The notes below the pieces were generated by a model, which was not told the origin of the DNA, made no database searches, and saw nothing but the letters and a program-made list of their open reading frames with translations. Of a stretch of 64,000 nt of DNA, positions 54,738-63,906 are shown in pieces; the first letter of the stretch is position 1; each line of letters begins with the position of its first letter. Source of the DNA: Yoonia ponticola (GTDB lineage: Bacteria; Pseudomonadota; Alphaproteobacteria; Rhodobacterales; Rhodobacteraceae); assembly GCF_014199395.1 (NCBI RefSeq), contig NZ_JACIJM010000006.1, positions 163,430 to 227,429 on the forward strand, written 5' to 3'. Both the position numbers and the translations under genes were made by a program.

Positions 54738-56063
54738 ATGACCAAAGTCACTGTCATCGACACCATTATGGGTGCAGGTAAGACATCCTACATCATCAAC
54801 TTCATGAACAAGACTGGCGTACAGGAGACGTTTGATGCGCCAGAGCGACGTTTCATTTACGTCACCCCGCTGCTCAGTGAGGTTGAACGCGTTCAGACAG
54901 CATGTCCCGACCTACGCTTTAAAGACCCCAAACCAATCCACGGTCGCAAGTTTTACGGGTTACAACGGTTGATTGAGGATGGTCAGAACATTGCAACGAC
55001 CCATGAACTTTTCAGGATGCTCACACCAGAAGTTTGTAAGCTAATCAATGACGCCAATTATACGCTTGTTATTGACGAGGTTCTTACGTGCTGCGACCAT
55101 TTCAAAGAACTGACAGCACACGACCAAAGAGACCTTTTTGGGTCAGGTAAGCTGTACGTTGAGAACGATGGCTCTGGTCGACTTCGCTGGAACCATAAAG
55201 ATCACGGCAACTACGTTGGCAAGTTTTCTTCCGTTAAGCATCTTTGTGATAACGGGAACTTGGCAGTCTATGCTGATAGGCGCGGTAAAAGGGGAGTGTT
55301 GCTCTGGCAGTTCCCCACAGAATTTTTGGGCTGCTTTGATGAGGTTTTTGTGCTGACATACCTATATCACGGTTCGGCAATGAGTTCTTACCTTGAAGCG
55401 AAAGGGGTTCCCGTGAGCCTCATGGCAGTCTCAGGTGATCGAGAGCAGGGGTACAGCTTGACCCGCTGGGATGAACATAGCGAGGCTTTGAAGAAGGCTG
55501 AAATAAGAAACCTCATCACTATCTATGAAGGCCCGGGAAACCGCATCGGAACCCCGAATGGCCGAGAGCAACCGTTGTCATCATCGTGGTTCAAACGTCA
55601 AAGTTCTAAAACACTTGCCAAATTAAGGGGAAGCACCGTTACTTTCTTCAAAAACCACGCAAAGACGTGCGCGGGGGAAAATGCATGGACTACCTTCAAG
55701 GATCATAGGGCGAAGTTGAAAGGAGCGGGTTATGCTGGCAAATCTTGTTGGATATCGCTTAACACAAAGTCCACCAATGACTATGCTCATAAGAGGTCAA
55801 TGGCGTACCTTGCCAATATCTTCTGCTTGCCTGTTCTTCGAAACTACTTCGCCGCAAACGGTGTTGTGATGAATGATGACGCTTTTGCCATTTCAGAAAT
55901 GGTTCAGGTGATCTGGAGAACCGCGATCCGTAATGGTGAACCTATTATGCTGTATATTCCAAGCGAGCGGATGCGGAATTTGTTTAAGCTCTGGCTCGAA
56001 TGCGACAGCACTGCCGAGTTGATGCAGCGATTGCAGCCTGAGACAAAAGTACTTGCCGCATAA
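54738..56063 (+). CDS. P-loop helicase-like protein
   Basis: A 441-residue protein. Walker A at residues 12-17 (MGAGKTS), Walker B VIDEV with Asp113, and a late QVIWRTAIRNGEP block that fits helicase motif VI. The lobe-two motifs are otherwise divergent, so it may be a minimal SF2 helicase or a NTPase. Such proteins occur in phage satellites and mobile islands and may drive replication or transfer. Position upstream of the serine recombinase is consistent with mobility functions; activity is unproven. Confidence 0.65.
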   Translation: MTKVTVIDTIMGAGKTSYIINFMNKTGVQETFDAPERRFIYVTPLLSEVERVQTACPDLRFKDPKPIHGRKFYGLQRLIEDGQNIATTHELFRMLTPEVCKLINDANYTLVIDEVLTCCDHFKELTAHDQRDLFGSGKLYVENDGSGRLRWNHKDHGNYVGKFSSVKHLCDNGNLAVYADRRGKRGVLLWQFPTEFLGCFDEVFVLTYLYHGSAMSSYLEAKGVPVSLMAVSGDREQGYSLTRWDEHSEALKKAEIRNLITIYEGPGNRIGTPNGREQPLSSSWFKRQSSKTLAKLRGSTVTFFKNHAKTCAGENAWTTFKDHRAKLKGAGYAGKSCWISLNTKSTNDYAHKRSMAYLANIFCLPVLRNYFAANGVVMNDDAFAISEMVQVIWRTAIRNGEPIMLYIPSERMRNLFKLWLECDSTAELMQRLQPETKVLAA

Positions 56064-56187
56064 GAAAACTGTCCTCGCCTCTACTTTGGCGGGGACGGAG
56101 CAATGCCACCGCCGTTGAGCGCTTGGTTTGGCAATCGAGGCGCACAGTCAAAAATGTGTTTGGCTATTGAGCTAGAAACCAACAAGT

Positions 56188-56314
56188 GTGTCCGCAAGGG
56201 TATACCTTTGTGGTCACCTTGAGTGATCAGCTATTTTGTGTACGCAAGGCTTGACGTACATCAACGGACACCCTTACTAAGGGACACCAACCTAACGTAC
56301 ACCCAAAGGTCACC
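56188..56314. promoter_or_regulatory. repeat-rich region upstream of the serine recombinase
   Basis: Contains GTGTCCGCAAGG (56188-) and GTGTACGCAAGG (56238-), the near-palindrome AAGGGTATACCTTT, CCTTACTAAGG, and ACGTACACC (56295-56303), whose inverted copy GGTGTACGT lies after the gene (57018-57026). Such clusters look like resolvase/invertase binding or crossover sites. Confidence 0.45.
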
Positions 56315-56950
56315 ATGTCCCAAACCGTTCTCTATGCCCGTGTATCAACCAAAGACCAAAACATCACCCACCAGAAAGACCAAGCAGAGGCTGCAGGGTT
56401 CACAATCGACAGGGTAGTCAGTGACCACGGCGTCTCAGGCATCCACACGCGCCTCTCAGAGCGGGCTGAGGGCAAGAGGCTGTTCGACATCCTGAGGGCT
56501 GGAGATGTCCTCGTGGTGCGCTGGGTGGACCGCTTAGGCCGCAACTATGAAGACGTCACCGACACCATCCGAAACTTCATGCGGAGGGGGGTCATCATCA
56601 AGACTGTGATCAACAACATGACCTTCGATGGGGCAACCAAAGACCCCATGCAAGCGGCTGTGAGGGACGCTCTGATTGCGTTCATGGCGGCTACGGCACA
56701 AGCACAGGCAGAGGCTACGAAAGAGGCTCAGAGGGCCGGAATTGAGGCCGCTAGAGATGACCGGAAGAGGTATCGCGGTAAGAAGCCGAGCTATGATCGC
56801 GAGACGTACAATTTTGTCATTGATCAGCTTGGATTGGGAGAAGGTGCATCAAGCCTGTCGAAGGTTACGGGACTGACACGACAAACCATTCTACGCATCA
56901 GGGACAAGCCCGATCAAGCAGACGCGGCATTAATTAAGTGGGGTATGTAG
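56315..56950 (+). CDS. serine recombinase (resolvase/invertase family)
   Basis: A 211-residue recombinase. Catalytic Ser11 in YARVSTKDQ, GVSGIHTRLSERAEG, VVRWVDRLGRNYEDV, and a C-terminal HTH (GEGASSLSKVTGLTRQTILRIR). Small serine recombinases invert or resolve DNA at short sites. The gene is flanked by inverted short repeats. Whether it acts on element 2 itself is unknown. Confidence 0.92.
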   Translation: MSQTVLYARVSTKDQNITHQKDQAEAAGFTIDRVVSDHGVSGIHTRLSERAEGKRLFDILRAGDVLVVRWVDRLGRNYEDVTDTIRNFMRRGVIIKTVINNMTFDGATKDPMQAAVRDALIAFMAATAQAQAEATKEAQRAGIEAARDDRKRYRGKKPSYDRETYNFVIDQLGLGEGASSLSKVTGLTRQTILRIRDKPDQADAALIKWGM

Positions 56951-57337
56951 GTGCAGTGGAGTGATTTTGCCTTTATCCGCTTAACTCACTTGGATCACGT
57001 CGATTAAAGTTGCGAGTGGTGTACGTAGGGTTCGGTTGAATACGTAAACCTACATTTGATATAGGTAATAGGCTAACACATCTATTCACGTGCGGACATG
57101 ATTAAAGCATAAACGTGTGAACAGTATATAGCGCGAAAGTGTCACAGATCTGCGTTACATGCGATTGGGAAATCGGTGTAAAAGACTAAAAACACTCATA
57201 AGTTGTCGTTTTGTACTCGACAGCAAGAGTGCCCAAGCAATATGCTTGCTAAAGTATGCGATTTTTAAAGCTTTAGCGTGAGTTATATTTTGTACTTAAT
57301 TTTTTAGTTTTTGCATCAATTAGTTACGGTTAGGTGA
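56951..57337. other. gene-free AT-rich region upstream of the defence operon
   Basis: No gene seen. It drops sharply in GC toward the right (for example TTTTTTAGTTTTTGC before 57320). It contains GGTGTACGTAGGG (57018-57030), related to the recombinase-side repeats, and the likely promoter of the next operon. No obvious regulator-binding palindrome is clear. Confidence 0.35.
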
Positions 57338-58987
57338 GTGAATACGATGACACAATTTAAAGAAATTAGTTCTACCGCTCCAAGTGTGTCTGATGCTGGT
57401 GGCGTGGCTGCAAGGCAGGGTTTCAAATATCAAGACCATTTGGCAGCTAAACAGTTTATTAAAATGCTTGCAAATTCACTGTGCGTCAGAATGGAGTGCG
57501 AAACAGCAGATGATATTCTTTTGGTGTGGCAGGATCAGGACGACGTTCTACATGAGTATATTCAAGTTAAATCCACTGAACACGATAGTAAGAAGTGGTC
57601 AAAGACAGAAATAACCAGTCGCTCGAACAAAAACACAGCGTCGTCGGTTGCTGAAGCTTCTTTGCTTTGCGACAAATACCCTGCAAAAGCAAGGTTTAGG
57701 CTCATTACTCTGAGGGCCGTTAGTAAGCCGTTACTACCACTTACGATCCCATTCTCTGAGCGTACAGATATCAGTGGTGTTAACGAGTTGGCCTCTGCAA
57801 TCCTAAAAGCGCGGAAAACGACAAGATCTGCAAATGGCAACGACCTAGAGTTTTGGGCAAAAAATACATTTTGGGAAGTAACTGGAGATAAACTCTCGGT
57901 AGAAGCAAAAAATTTACTATCATTAAATGAAATATGTGACCGCTATGGAGCGGTGCCAGATCACGCCCAGCTCAAAGACCTGTATTCTAAGGTATTAAAA
58001 TGGGTTGATGAAGCCGCTTCAGCTTCTCGCAAAACATCACCAAGCAAAAAAATAATCAGCAGAGTTTCTGCGGATAATTGGTTCAAAGCAGAAACCGCCG
58101 GTGTGATTGCAAAGAGATCTGAAAATTTCAACCCCTACAGAGCAATTACACCAAACTTTTTTACAACTCTTACTGAGCTGTCTGAAGATGATATAAAAAG
58201 ATCTCTATCATCGTATGACGCTGAATTTGAACTGAGCACATGGAGATCACGAAAGTTGGCTGACTACCTTACTAATTGGGTGCCAGAGGTAAGTCTAAAA
58301 GCAAGCGAAATAGTCAGCACTGACCAAAATAGTTGGAATGAGAAGTTCAAATTTGCATTGAAGCGGATAAGCGACGATAGCGAATTGGACTTTCTCACGA
58401 TTATGTCGGAGACACTACTTCATTCGATTATACGCAACTTCTTTGACAGCGAGCCAATCGCTTGTAAGATATTTTCAGGCAGCACCGATGGAATAAGGCA
58501 CTTCGGAAACGCGCACGTAGTTCGGCGGAAGACGCATGATGAACTTTGGCTTGGACGTTCCTCGGTAATTGCTGCGTGTGAGTTTGAGGAGATCTGCAAT
58601 TTTGTAATTCAGGATCTGAGCAGTTTGCTGCAACCAGAGATTTTACTGAAGGAAAAAGATATTATTATCTCTCTCCGTGAGCCTCAGCACCTTTTGCCGA
58701 CAGACCTTGAACATGCCTTTGATAGAGGTGCGTCATTCGACCGCTTGTTGGAAAATATCTGTATTCCCATTTTAGTTGGGTACGACAGCGCAGTGCTAAA
58801 GGGTGGATTCTCAAAGGATTATAAAGACACACTCGCTCTTGAAGTCACAGAGTGCTATGAAAGGCTTAAATCAAAATTGCCTTCGAAGGTGGATGAATAT
58901 TCGATAAATGTTCATGTAATCGCCATTCCTATCGAGTGCACCACAACACTACTAAATCAATTTGAAAACATACTTAAAAGTAAATGA
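57338..58987 (+). CDS. hamA: DUF4297 nuclease fused to HamA-like (DUF1837) domain
   Basis: A 549-residue protein. Residues 20-130 match the DUF4297/Cap4-type nuclease: ARQGFKYQDHLAAKQF, ECETADDILL with Asp59, and EYIQVK with Gln76 and Lys78 as the QxK catalytic set. Residues about 300-549 look like the Hachiman HamA domain: GIRHFGNAHVVRR, DELWLGRSS (401-409), and the tail RLLENICIPILVGYDSAVLKGG and VHVIAIPIECTTTLLNQF. As I recall the family, HamA has Gly-Glu-x-Lys where this protein has Gly-Arg-Ser-Ser, so its own nuclease appears lost. It overlaps the helicase gene by 4 bases. AT-rich, unlike the host. Confidence 0.7.
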   Translation: MNTMTQFKEISSTAPSVSDAGGVAARQGFKYQDHLAAKQFIKMLANSLCVRMECETADDILLVWQDQDDVLHEYIQVKSTEHDSKKWSKTEITSRSNKNTASSVAEASLLCDKYPAKARFRLITLRAVSKPLLPLTIPFSERTDISGVNELASAILKARKTTRSANGNDLEFWAKNTFWEVTGDKLSVEAKNLLSLNEICDRYGAVPDHAQLKDLYSKVLKWVDEAASASRKTSPSKKIISRVSADNWFKAETAGVIAKRSENFNPYRAITPNFFTTLTELSEDDIKRSLSSYDAEFELSTWRSRKLADYLTNWVPEVSLKASEIVSTDQNSWNEKFKFALKRISDDSELDFLTIMSETLLHSIIRNFFDSEPIACKIFSGSTDGIRHFGNAHVVRRKTHDELWLGRSSVIAACEFEEICNFVIQDLSSLLQPEILLKEKDIIISLREPQHLLPTDLEHAFDRGASFDRLLENICIPILVGYDSAVLKGGFSKDYKDTLALEVTECYERLKSKLPSKVDEYSINVHVIAIPIECTTTLLNQFENILKSK

Positions 58988-61152
58988 ATATGAATTACTT
59001 CGAAATAAAGGAAGCCCTTTCCAGCGTTGAGGAGATTCAAAATGATGAATTTGAAATTCTTAAGTTTATTACTTCCCTGACTAATAATGTGTCAACTCAC
59101 TCTCAAGGTCGAGATTTAGTAATTCGTTCACTAGCGAACCTCGAAGTCTTTAGCGAGATGGGGCAACAGCTTTTGAAAAACCTTATTCGCGTTACTGGCC
59201 TACATCCGTACTCGGCAAAATTTCTACCTAAAGGTGACTTTGAGGATAGATTGGCATTTGAAATGCACAGCTCTCTAATAGCAGACCAGGTTGTCACCTT
59301 GCATAGTGAGCAGTCGAAGGTTCTTAACTTGCTGTTAACTGGGGCAAACGTCGTGTTTAGCGCGCCGACAAGTGTTGGGAAAAGCCTAATCGTTGATGCC
59401 TTCGTATCGCAAAAAAAGCCGAGAAAGGCCGTAATAATAGTTCCTACAATTGCATTAATTGATGAAACTAGGCGTCGCTTTTTGCGTAAATTTGGTGACG
59501 TTTGCAAAGTTATCACTCATCCCACTCAATATGCACAACCTGATTTATGTAACCTCTATGTTCTCACACAAGAGCGGGTCTTGGAACGCGATGATTTGGA
59601 TGATGTAGAGTTTTTTGTCTTAGATGAGTTTTATAAATTAAATCTTCCCTCAGGAAAAAAAGACAGAGATCGCGCTGTTGACCTTAATTTAGCGTTTTCT
59701 CGTCTAGCAAGGACGGGCGCTCAATTTTATTTGCTAGGGCCAAACATACAATCCATCAACGGAATTGCGAGTTACGATTATTGCTTTATTCAGACAGATT
59801 TCGCAACCGTTGCAGTGGACATAAAAAATTTCAATTTAGCTACAAATGGTTCTGCTCGAAAAGAAAAATTAGTTGCCTTGTGTGCGAACTTTGCTGATCC
59901 GACAATAATATACTGTCAATCTCCTAATAAGGCAGCTGAGGTTGCAAACTACTTGATAGAAGAGCTCTCGCTCTCGGACGCTCCTGATACAAAAGATGCA
60001 GCAAATTGGATAGCAAAAGAGTATCACGAAGAGTGGGTTGTGCATCAAGCTATCAAAAAAGGTATAGGTGTGCATCACGGAGGTGTTCCTCGGTCTTTGC
60101 AGCAGTATTTTATCCAACTTTTTAATGATCGGAAAATTCAGTTTCTTGTCTGCACTTCAACAATTATCGAAGGTGTTAACACAGTAGCCAAAAACGTGGT
60201 CATATACGACAGAAGACAAAGCAACAATTTGGTGGATCATTTTACTTACAAAAATATTTCAGGTCGCGCTGGCCGAATGAATGAATATTTTGTGGGAAAT
60301 GTATACGTGCTGGAAGAAGCGCCAGCAGAAAAAGAGTATTCAGTTGATATAGTAGTTGAAGATCAACCAGATGGGACGCCACTGAGCCTTCTTCTCGACC
60401 TGCCAGAGGAAAGATTGTCCTCTAAGTCCAAAGAAAAGATTTATCAAGTTCAATCGGATAGTATCTTGTCGATGGAAACTATTCGAGAAAACCGCCATGT
60501 TTCACCTGAGGTTCAAAACTGGATCGCTGGAGTTATTAGCGAGGATCTGTTTTTATATGAAGATATTCTCAACTGGAAAGGAGTGCCAAAGCAAAAGCAA
60601 CTCGAGGCATTGGCGGTGCTTATATTTGACTATCTGTCTGAAAGTACGCTTCGATATTATGGGATCTTTTCCGGAAGACAGTTAGCTTGGCATCTCAACG
60701 AACTTAGGTCTGACAAGACGCTTAGCGCGTACGTACGCACATGTATCGCCAATAAGGGGCACGACGAAGAAGTCAGTGATGTAATTGAACGTGCACTTCG
60801 GTTCATCAGAAACGTCGTTTGCCATAGGCTTCCTAAAGAAATAAAGGTTATTGAGGTAATCCAAGCTGAAGTTCTCACACGGCACAAAGTAGAGTGTGGA
60901 GACTATTCTAAATATTGCGAACAACTGAAACACCTCTTTATTCCAACGAACCTTTTCGCTTTGGACGAATATGGGATTCCGTTACAAACTGCTGCTCGTT
61001 TGGAGGAGTTTATTGGTCAGCCTGAGAGCCTAGATAAGGCGTTGAGCCTAGTTTCAAAAATGACCGTTTCTAAACTGGACTTCATGCCATTTGAAGTTGA
61101 TCTAATACGGTCTCTTCAAAGTTTAATGCTGGATCAGGCCGAATTTGACTAG
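58984..61152 (+). CDS. hamB: HamB-like Ski2-type helicase (Hachiman)
   Basis: A 722-residue SF2 helicase. Motif I SAPTSVGKS (residues 126-134), motif Ia VPTIALIDETRRR, motif II DEFY (214-217), GVHHGGVPRSLQ (motif IV region), VCTSTIIEGVNT (motif V), and ISGRAGR (425-431, motif VI). The layout and the long C-terminal helical part fit HamB of Hachiman, which holds HamA inactive until DNA damage or phage replication is sensed. It overlaps the fused HamA-like gene by ATGA, so the two are one translation unit. AT-rich. Dispatch to other Ski2-type defence helicases cannot be ruled out. Confidence 0.75.
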   Translation: MNMNYFEIKEALSSVEEIQNDEFEILKFITSLTNNVSTHSQGRDLVIRSLANLEVFSEMGQQLLKNLIRVTGLHPYSAKFLPKGDFEDRLAFEMHSSLIADQVVTLHSEQSKVLNLLLTGANVVFSAPTSVGKSLIVDAFVSQKKPRKAVIIVPTIALIDETRRRFLRKFGDVCKVITHPTQYAQPDLCNLYVLTQERVLERDDLDDVEFFVLDEFYKLNLPSGKKDRDRAVDLNLAFSRLARTGAQFYLLGPNIQSINGIASYDYCFIQTDFATVAVDIKNFNLATNGSARKEKLVALCANFADPTIIYCQSPNKAAEVANYLIEELSLSDAPDTKDAANWIAKEYHEEWVVHQAIKKGIGVHHGGVPRSLQQYFIQLFNDRKIQFLVCTSTIIEGVNTVAKNVVIYDRRQSNNLVDHFTYKNISGRAGRMNEYFVGNVYVLEEAPAEKEYSVDIVVEDQPDGTPLSLLLDLPEERLSSKSKEKIYQVQSDSILSMETIRENRHVSPEVQNWIAGVISEDLFLYEDILNWKGVPKQKQLEALAVLIFDYLSESTLRYYGIFSGRQLAWHLNELRSDKTLSAYVRTCIANKGHDEEVSDVIERALRFIRNVVCHRLPKEIKVIEVIQAEVLTRHKVECGDYSKYCEQLKHLFIPTNLFALDEYGIPLQTAARLEEFIGQPESLDKALSLVSKMTVSKLDFMPFEVDLIRSLQSLMLDQAEFD

Positions 61153-61388
61153 GGGGTAGCCCACCATTATGGACGTTTCAAAATGTTAGCCCAGACGCTG
61201 ACTATGCCTATCATTGGTGACAGCTTCGAGAAACAGAACAGATCAAAGAACGATGTCAAAACAGGATTTTTGAGTGCACAATCAGCTGATCTGTCATCTT
61301 AGGCCTGCTGGCAGTTTCGTATCTGCTGATTTCAAAATTAAAGTATGCTGACAGCTATTTTTGGCCCCATTATTTTTATGTGAGAAGT

Positions 61389-61407
61389 ACTACACAATCA
61401 CTACACA
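61389..61407 (+). repeat. candidate integrase arm site, right end of element 2
   Basis: ACTACACAATCACTACACA, 17/19 identical to the left-end copy at 52694-52712 and 52 bases inside the right att. Confidence 0.5.
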
Positions 61408-61459
61408 CTTATTTAAGTATCCTCTAGCACAACATAGAAAAATAAGCGCTTTATGATGA

Positions 61460-61486
61460 GTTCGAGTCCGTGTGGGGGCACCATTT
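61460..61486. repeat. right attachment site (exact copy of tRNA 3' end)
   Basis: 27 bp identical to 42432-42458. It marks the outer right end of the tandem insertion. Confidence 0.9.
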
Positions 61487-61646
61487 AACATTTTAAATCA
61501 GGTACTTATGGTTCAAAATGATTTAGTAACTTCAGTCTCTTTGAATTATTAGCCACATAGTAGCCAACTTAACGCGTCCTCTCACGAATTTGCGTTTGTA
61601 TCTTTGAATAGGCGAGCTGGTCTTCAATAAGCTTACCCGGTTAGAT

Positions 61647-61959
61647 GGACGCTGTTGGTCGCGTGAATGCCGGCAGCTGCGGGCTCGAATGCGCTTTCAG
61701 TTTGGAGAGCATGACAATCCCGGCAAAATATCAAAGGCTGGGGATAGAGATGTTCGCGCAACTCTTTACGCCGCTGCCAACGCATTACTTATGCGAACGA
61801 TGGCAGGGGCGCAGATCAAATCATGGGTTATGCGATTGATGCGCACCAAAGGTCGTCGACGCGCTGTTGTTGCTGTCGCCCACAAGCTCGCCGTTCTGCT
61901 CCATCGTATGTGGATCGACGGCTGAATTCCGTCAGGAACAAGTTGGAGGCACGGCATGA
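61647..61959 (+). mobile_element. IS110-family transposase remnant
   Basis: The frame RFQFGEHDNPGKISKAGD then VRATLYAAANALL, SWVMRLMRTKGRRRA and VAVAHKLAVLLHRMWIDG is the C-terminal third of an IS110-type transposase. The region before residue RF is degraded and the end is frame-shifted at WIDG (a 2-base loss would restore the usual DGTEFR). Only a relic, not mobile. Confidence 0.8.
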
Positions 61960-62322
61960 GCAAGTAGCCTACCATCTATCCTGACGGGATCGTCCAATCC
62001 GGACGAGGTTCGTGGACGAAGCCAAAAATGTCTGCTGCGCAACTTGAAGCGCGCCGGAAAGTGGAGCTCTCCACTTCCAATCCGACACCTGTATGCAGCG
62101 GCGCACTTCGAACGCCAAACCAGACTGCGAAGAGAAGCGTGACCCGGATGGATATACGATCTCATCGACAAAATAGAAGGAAAACGAGCTTGACCCAGAC
62201 ACCCAATTAGAGAAGCGGACTTTCGCTGCGGACTGAACGAATGTCCGGTTTACAGTATTAGCTGGGATTTCGCCGTTGCACCCGCAGGCTGAAGAAGCGC
62301 GAAGCGGCAAACGATCCAATAG
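61960..62322. other. gene-free region
   Basis: No credible gene on either strand; the open frames here lack family similarity and ribosome sites. It may contain the end of the IS110 relic. Confidence 0.4.
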
Positions 62323-63906
62323 CTAGGAATAATCGATGCCTTTCACGACAATATGAAGTTCTGGATGTGAAGCCATAATCTCACTCGCTATTGTGTTCAA
62401 GTGGCTCACGACTTCCTGCAAATCCATATGCGCATGGGTAACGGGGTGAACCCAGCGCCTTTTCTTGGCCATGCAAATTAGCAAGCAACCGGCACGGCAC
62501 CTTTCGTGCCGAAGATATTGGCCGACGAGTTGGGTCGTGAGTGCCTTTTCTAATTCTCGAATGGTCCAGGTTTCACGCTTTAGCTCTACTGTCCCATATG
62601 CTTTCATTGCCTTCGGGACGAAACGAATGTCCGGTCTTTTTTCTTCGATAACCACAGCTTCCTGAGGGAAATCGAATATGCCGCGATCTCGACCCCTTAG
62701 CCAATTTGTGATGAAGCGGCGTAAATCAGTTTCTTGATCCAACTTACGCAGTGCTTCGACAGGTGTATCTTCGGCATGTAAGACGTCATCCTCAAACGAG
62801 TCCAACCTCGTCATCATGGCTGTCAGAAGAGACCTGTGGTCAAAGGGTACGAACGCGCCGCCTCGGTCCAAAGTTTGGAACGCGGCCAATGGATGCGCAC
62901 TCATATCGCTCATGTCCGCCGCGATTTCATAAGCCATTTGATGTAAGCGATCCGGCATGTGGGCGAATTCAGGCTGTGCGGCTAGTTCGTGTATTGCAGC
63001 TAGTGTTTCAGGTCGTTTTGTATTTAATAATGAATCAAGTAAGAAAGATCGGGCGTCTTGCGCGTTGTCACGCAGGTCTGGCGCGTATGTACCCTCGTGC
63101 TCTACATCCTCGTCTCGCCGAACGGCTTGATAAGCACGTAGAACCAGAGATTTGATGAGGGGAACGCGGCGATCTTCTGGAATAGTGGCTAAATCGGGCA
63201 CCCGTTGAGAGTGCCTGTCACCAAACACTAGGGCAAACGCATTGATCGCATTTACACGGCTTTCTGCGGTGCTCAAGTCCTCGGTTTCAAGCAACAAGCG
63301 TTGGCACCCGGCTTCGGGTTCGAGTTTTGCGAGAAGTGAGAGTACAAAGCCAAAAGATAGGCTTGTGTCCTGTTCAAGTTGTTGTTGGAGCGAGGCTATG
63401 GCCAATGCGCAAGAATCTGAGGTTCCATCCTCTGCAATGATGCGAATTGCGTACTCCAAAGCATTTTTTGCGCCTTCCTGCTTAGCCGAAAAAAACTCCG
63501 AGATATGTGGTGCGACCTTTGTCGCCACAGCGGCCTTCATGGCTTTTGTTCCGTGATACAGAACATCACGGAACATTTCAGCCTGACCAACATCGCTAAG
63601 CTGCCGAAGCTGTGCAAATGCCTCGGATGCAACCACATCGGCAACCGCTTGAGGATGCACTAAATCCAAGGAGGCCATGTACCCACCAAAGCCATTGAGT
63701 TCGATACAGGCAATCCGAGCGGCTCTGACCGCTTCGTCGTGGGAAAGTGATGTTGCCCAACCAGTTTCCTCAGCCTCTGCCTTCACGGCGGACAAAGCCA
63801 GTAACCAGCTCTGGAGATAACTACCCCGCTCATCTGCAGTTCGCTCACTCCGAAGTTGAACGTCGGTTTCTCGCCAAAAAAATGATAACTCTTTACGGTA
63901 ACGATC
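62323..63906 (-). pseudogene. large protein with PD-(D/E)XK-like C-terminus, 5' part cut by IS
   Basis: About 528 codons remain. The open frame continues upstream of the nearest TTG start as coding-like sequence (RYRKELSFFWRETDVQLRS) until the IS end at about 63907, so the N-terminus is missing. The body is helical (possible HEAT-like: LNTKRPETLAAIHELAAQPEF). The C-terminus has EEKRPDIRFV, then VELKRETW and GQYLRHERCRAGCLLICMA, a plausible D...ExK nuclease core. Proteins of this style occur in defence islands with an NTPase N-terminus, but no family name can be given. Confidence 0.55.

Larger units (their letters stand above)
52630..61486. mobile_element. integrative element 2 (Hachiman-type defence island)
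   Basis: About 8.8 kb from the junction att to the exact 27-bp att at 61460-61486. It starts with its own integrase, then a helicase-like protein, a serine recombinase and the defence operon. A 19-base motif with two ACTACACA-type units 11 bases apart occurs at 52694-52712 and 61389-61407 in the same orientation. Confidence 0.75.
61153..61646. other. gene-free right end of element 2
   Basis: AT-rich, no coding sequence. Holds the arm-site-like repeat (61389-61407), the exact 27-bp att (61460-61486) and the start of flanking chromosome. Confidence 0.6.
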
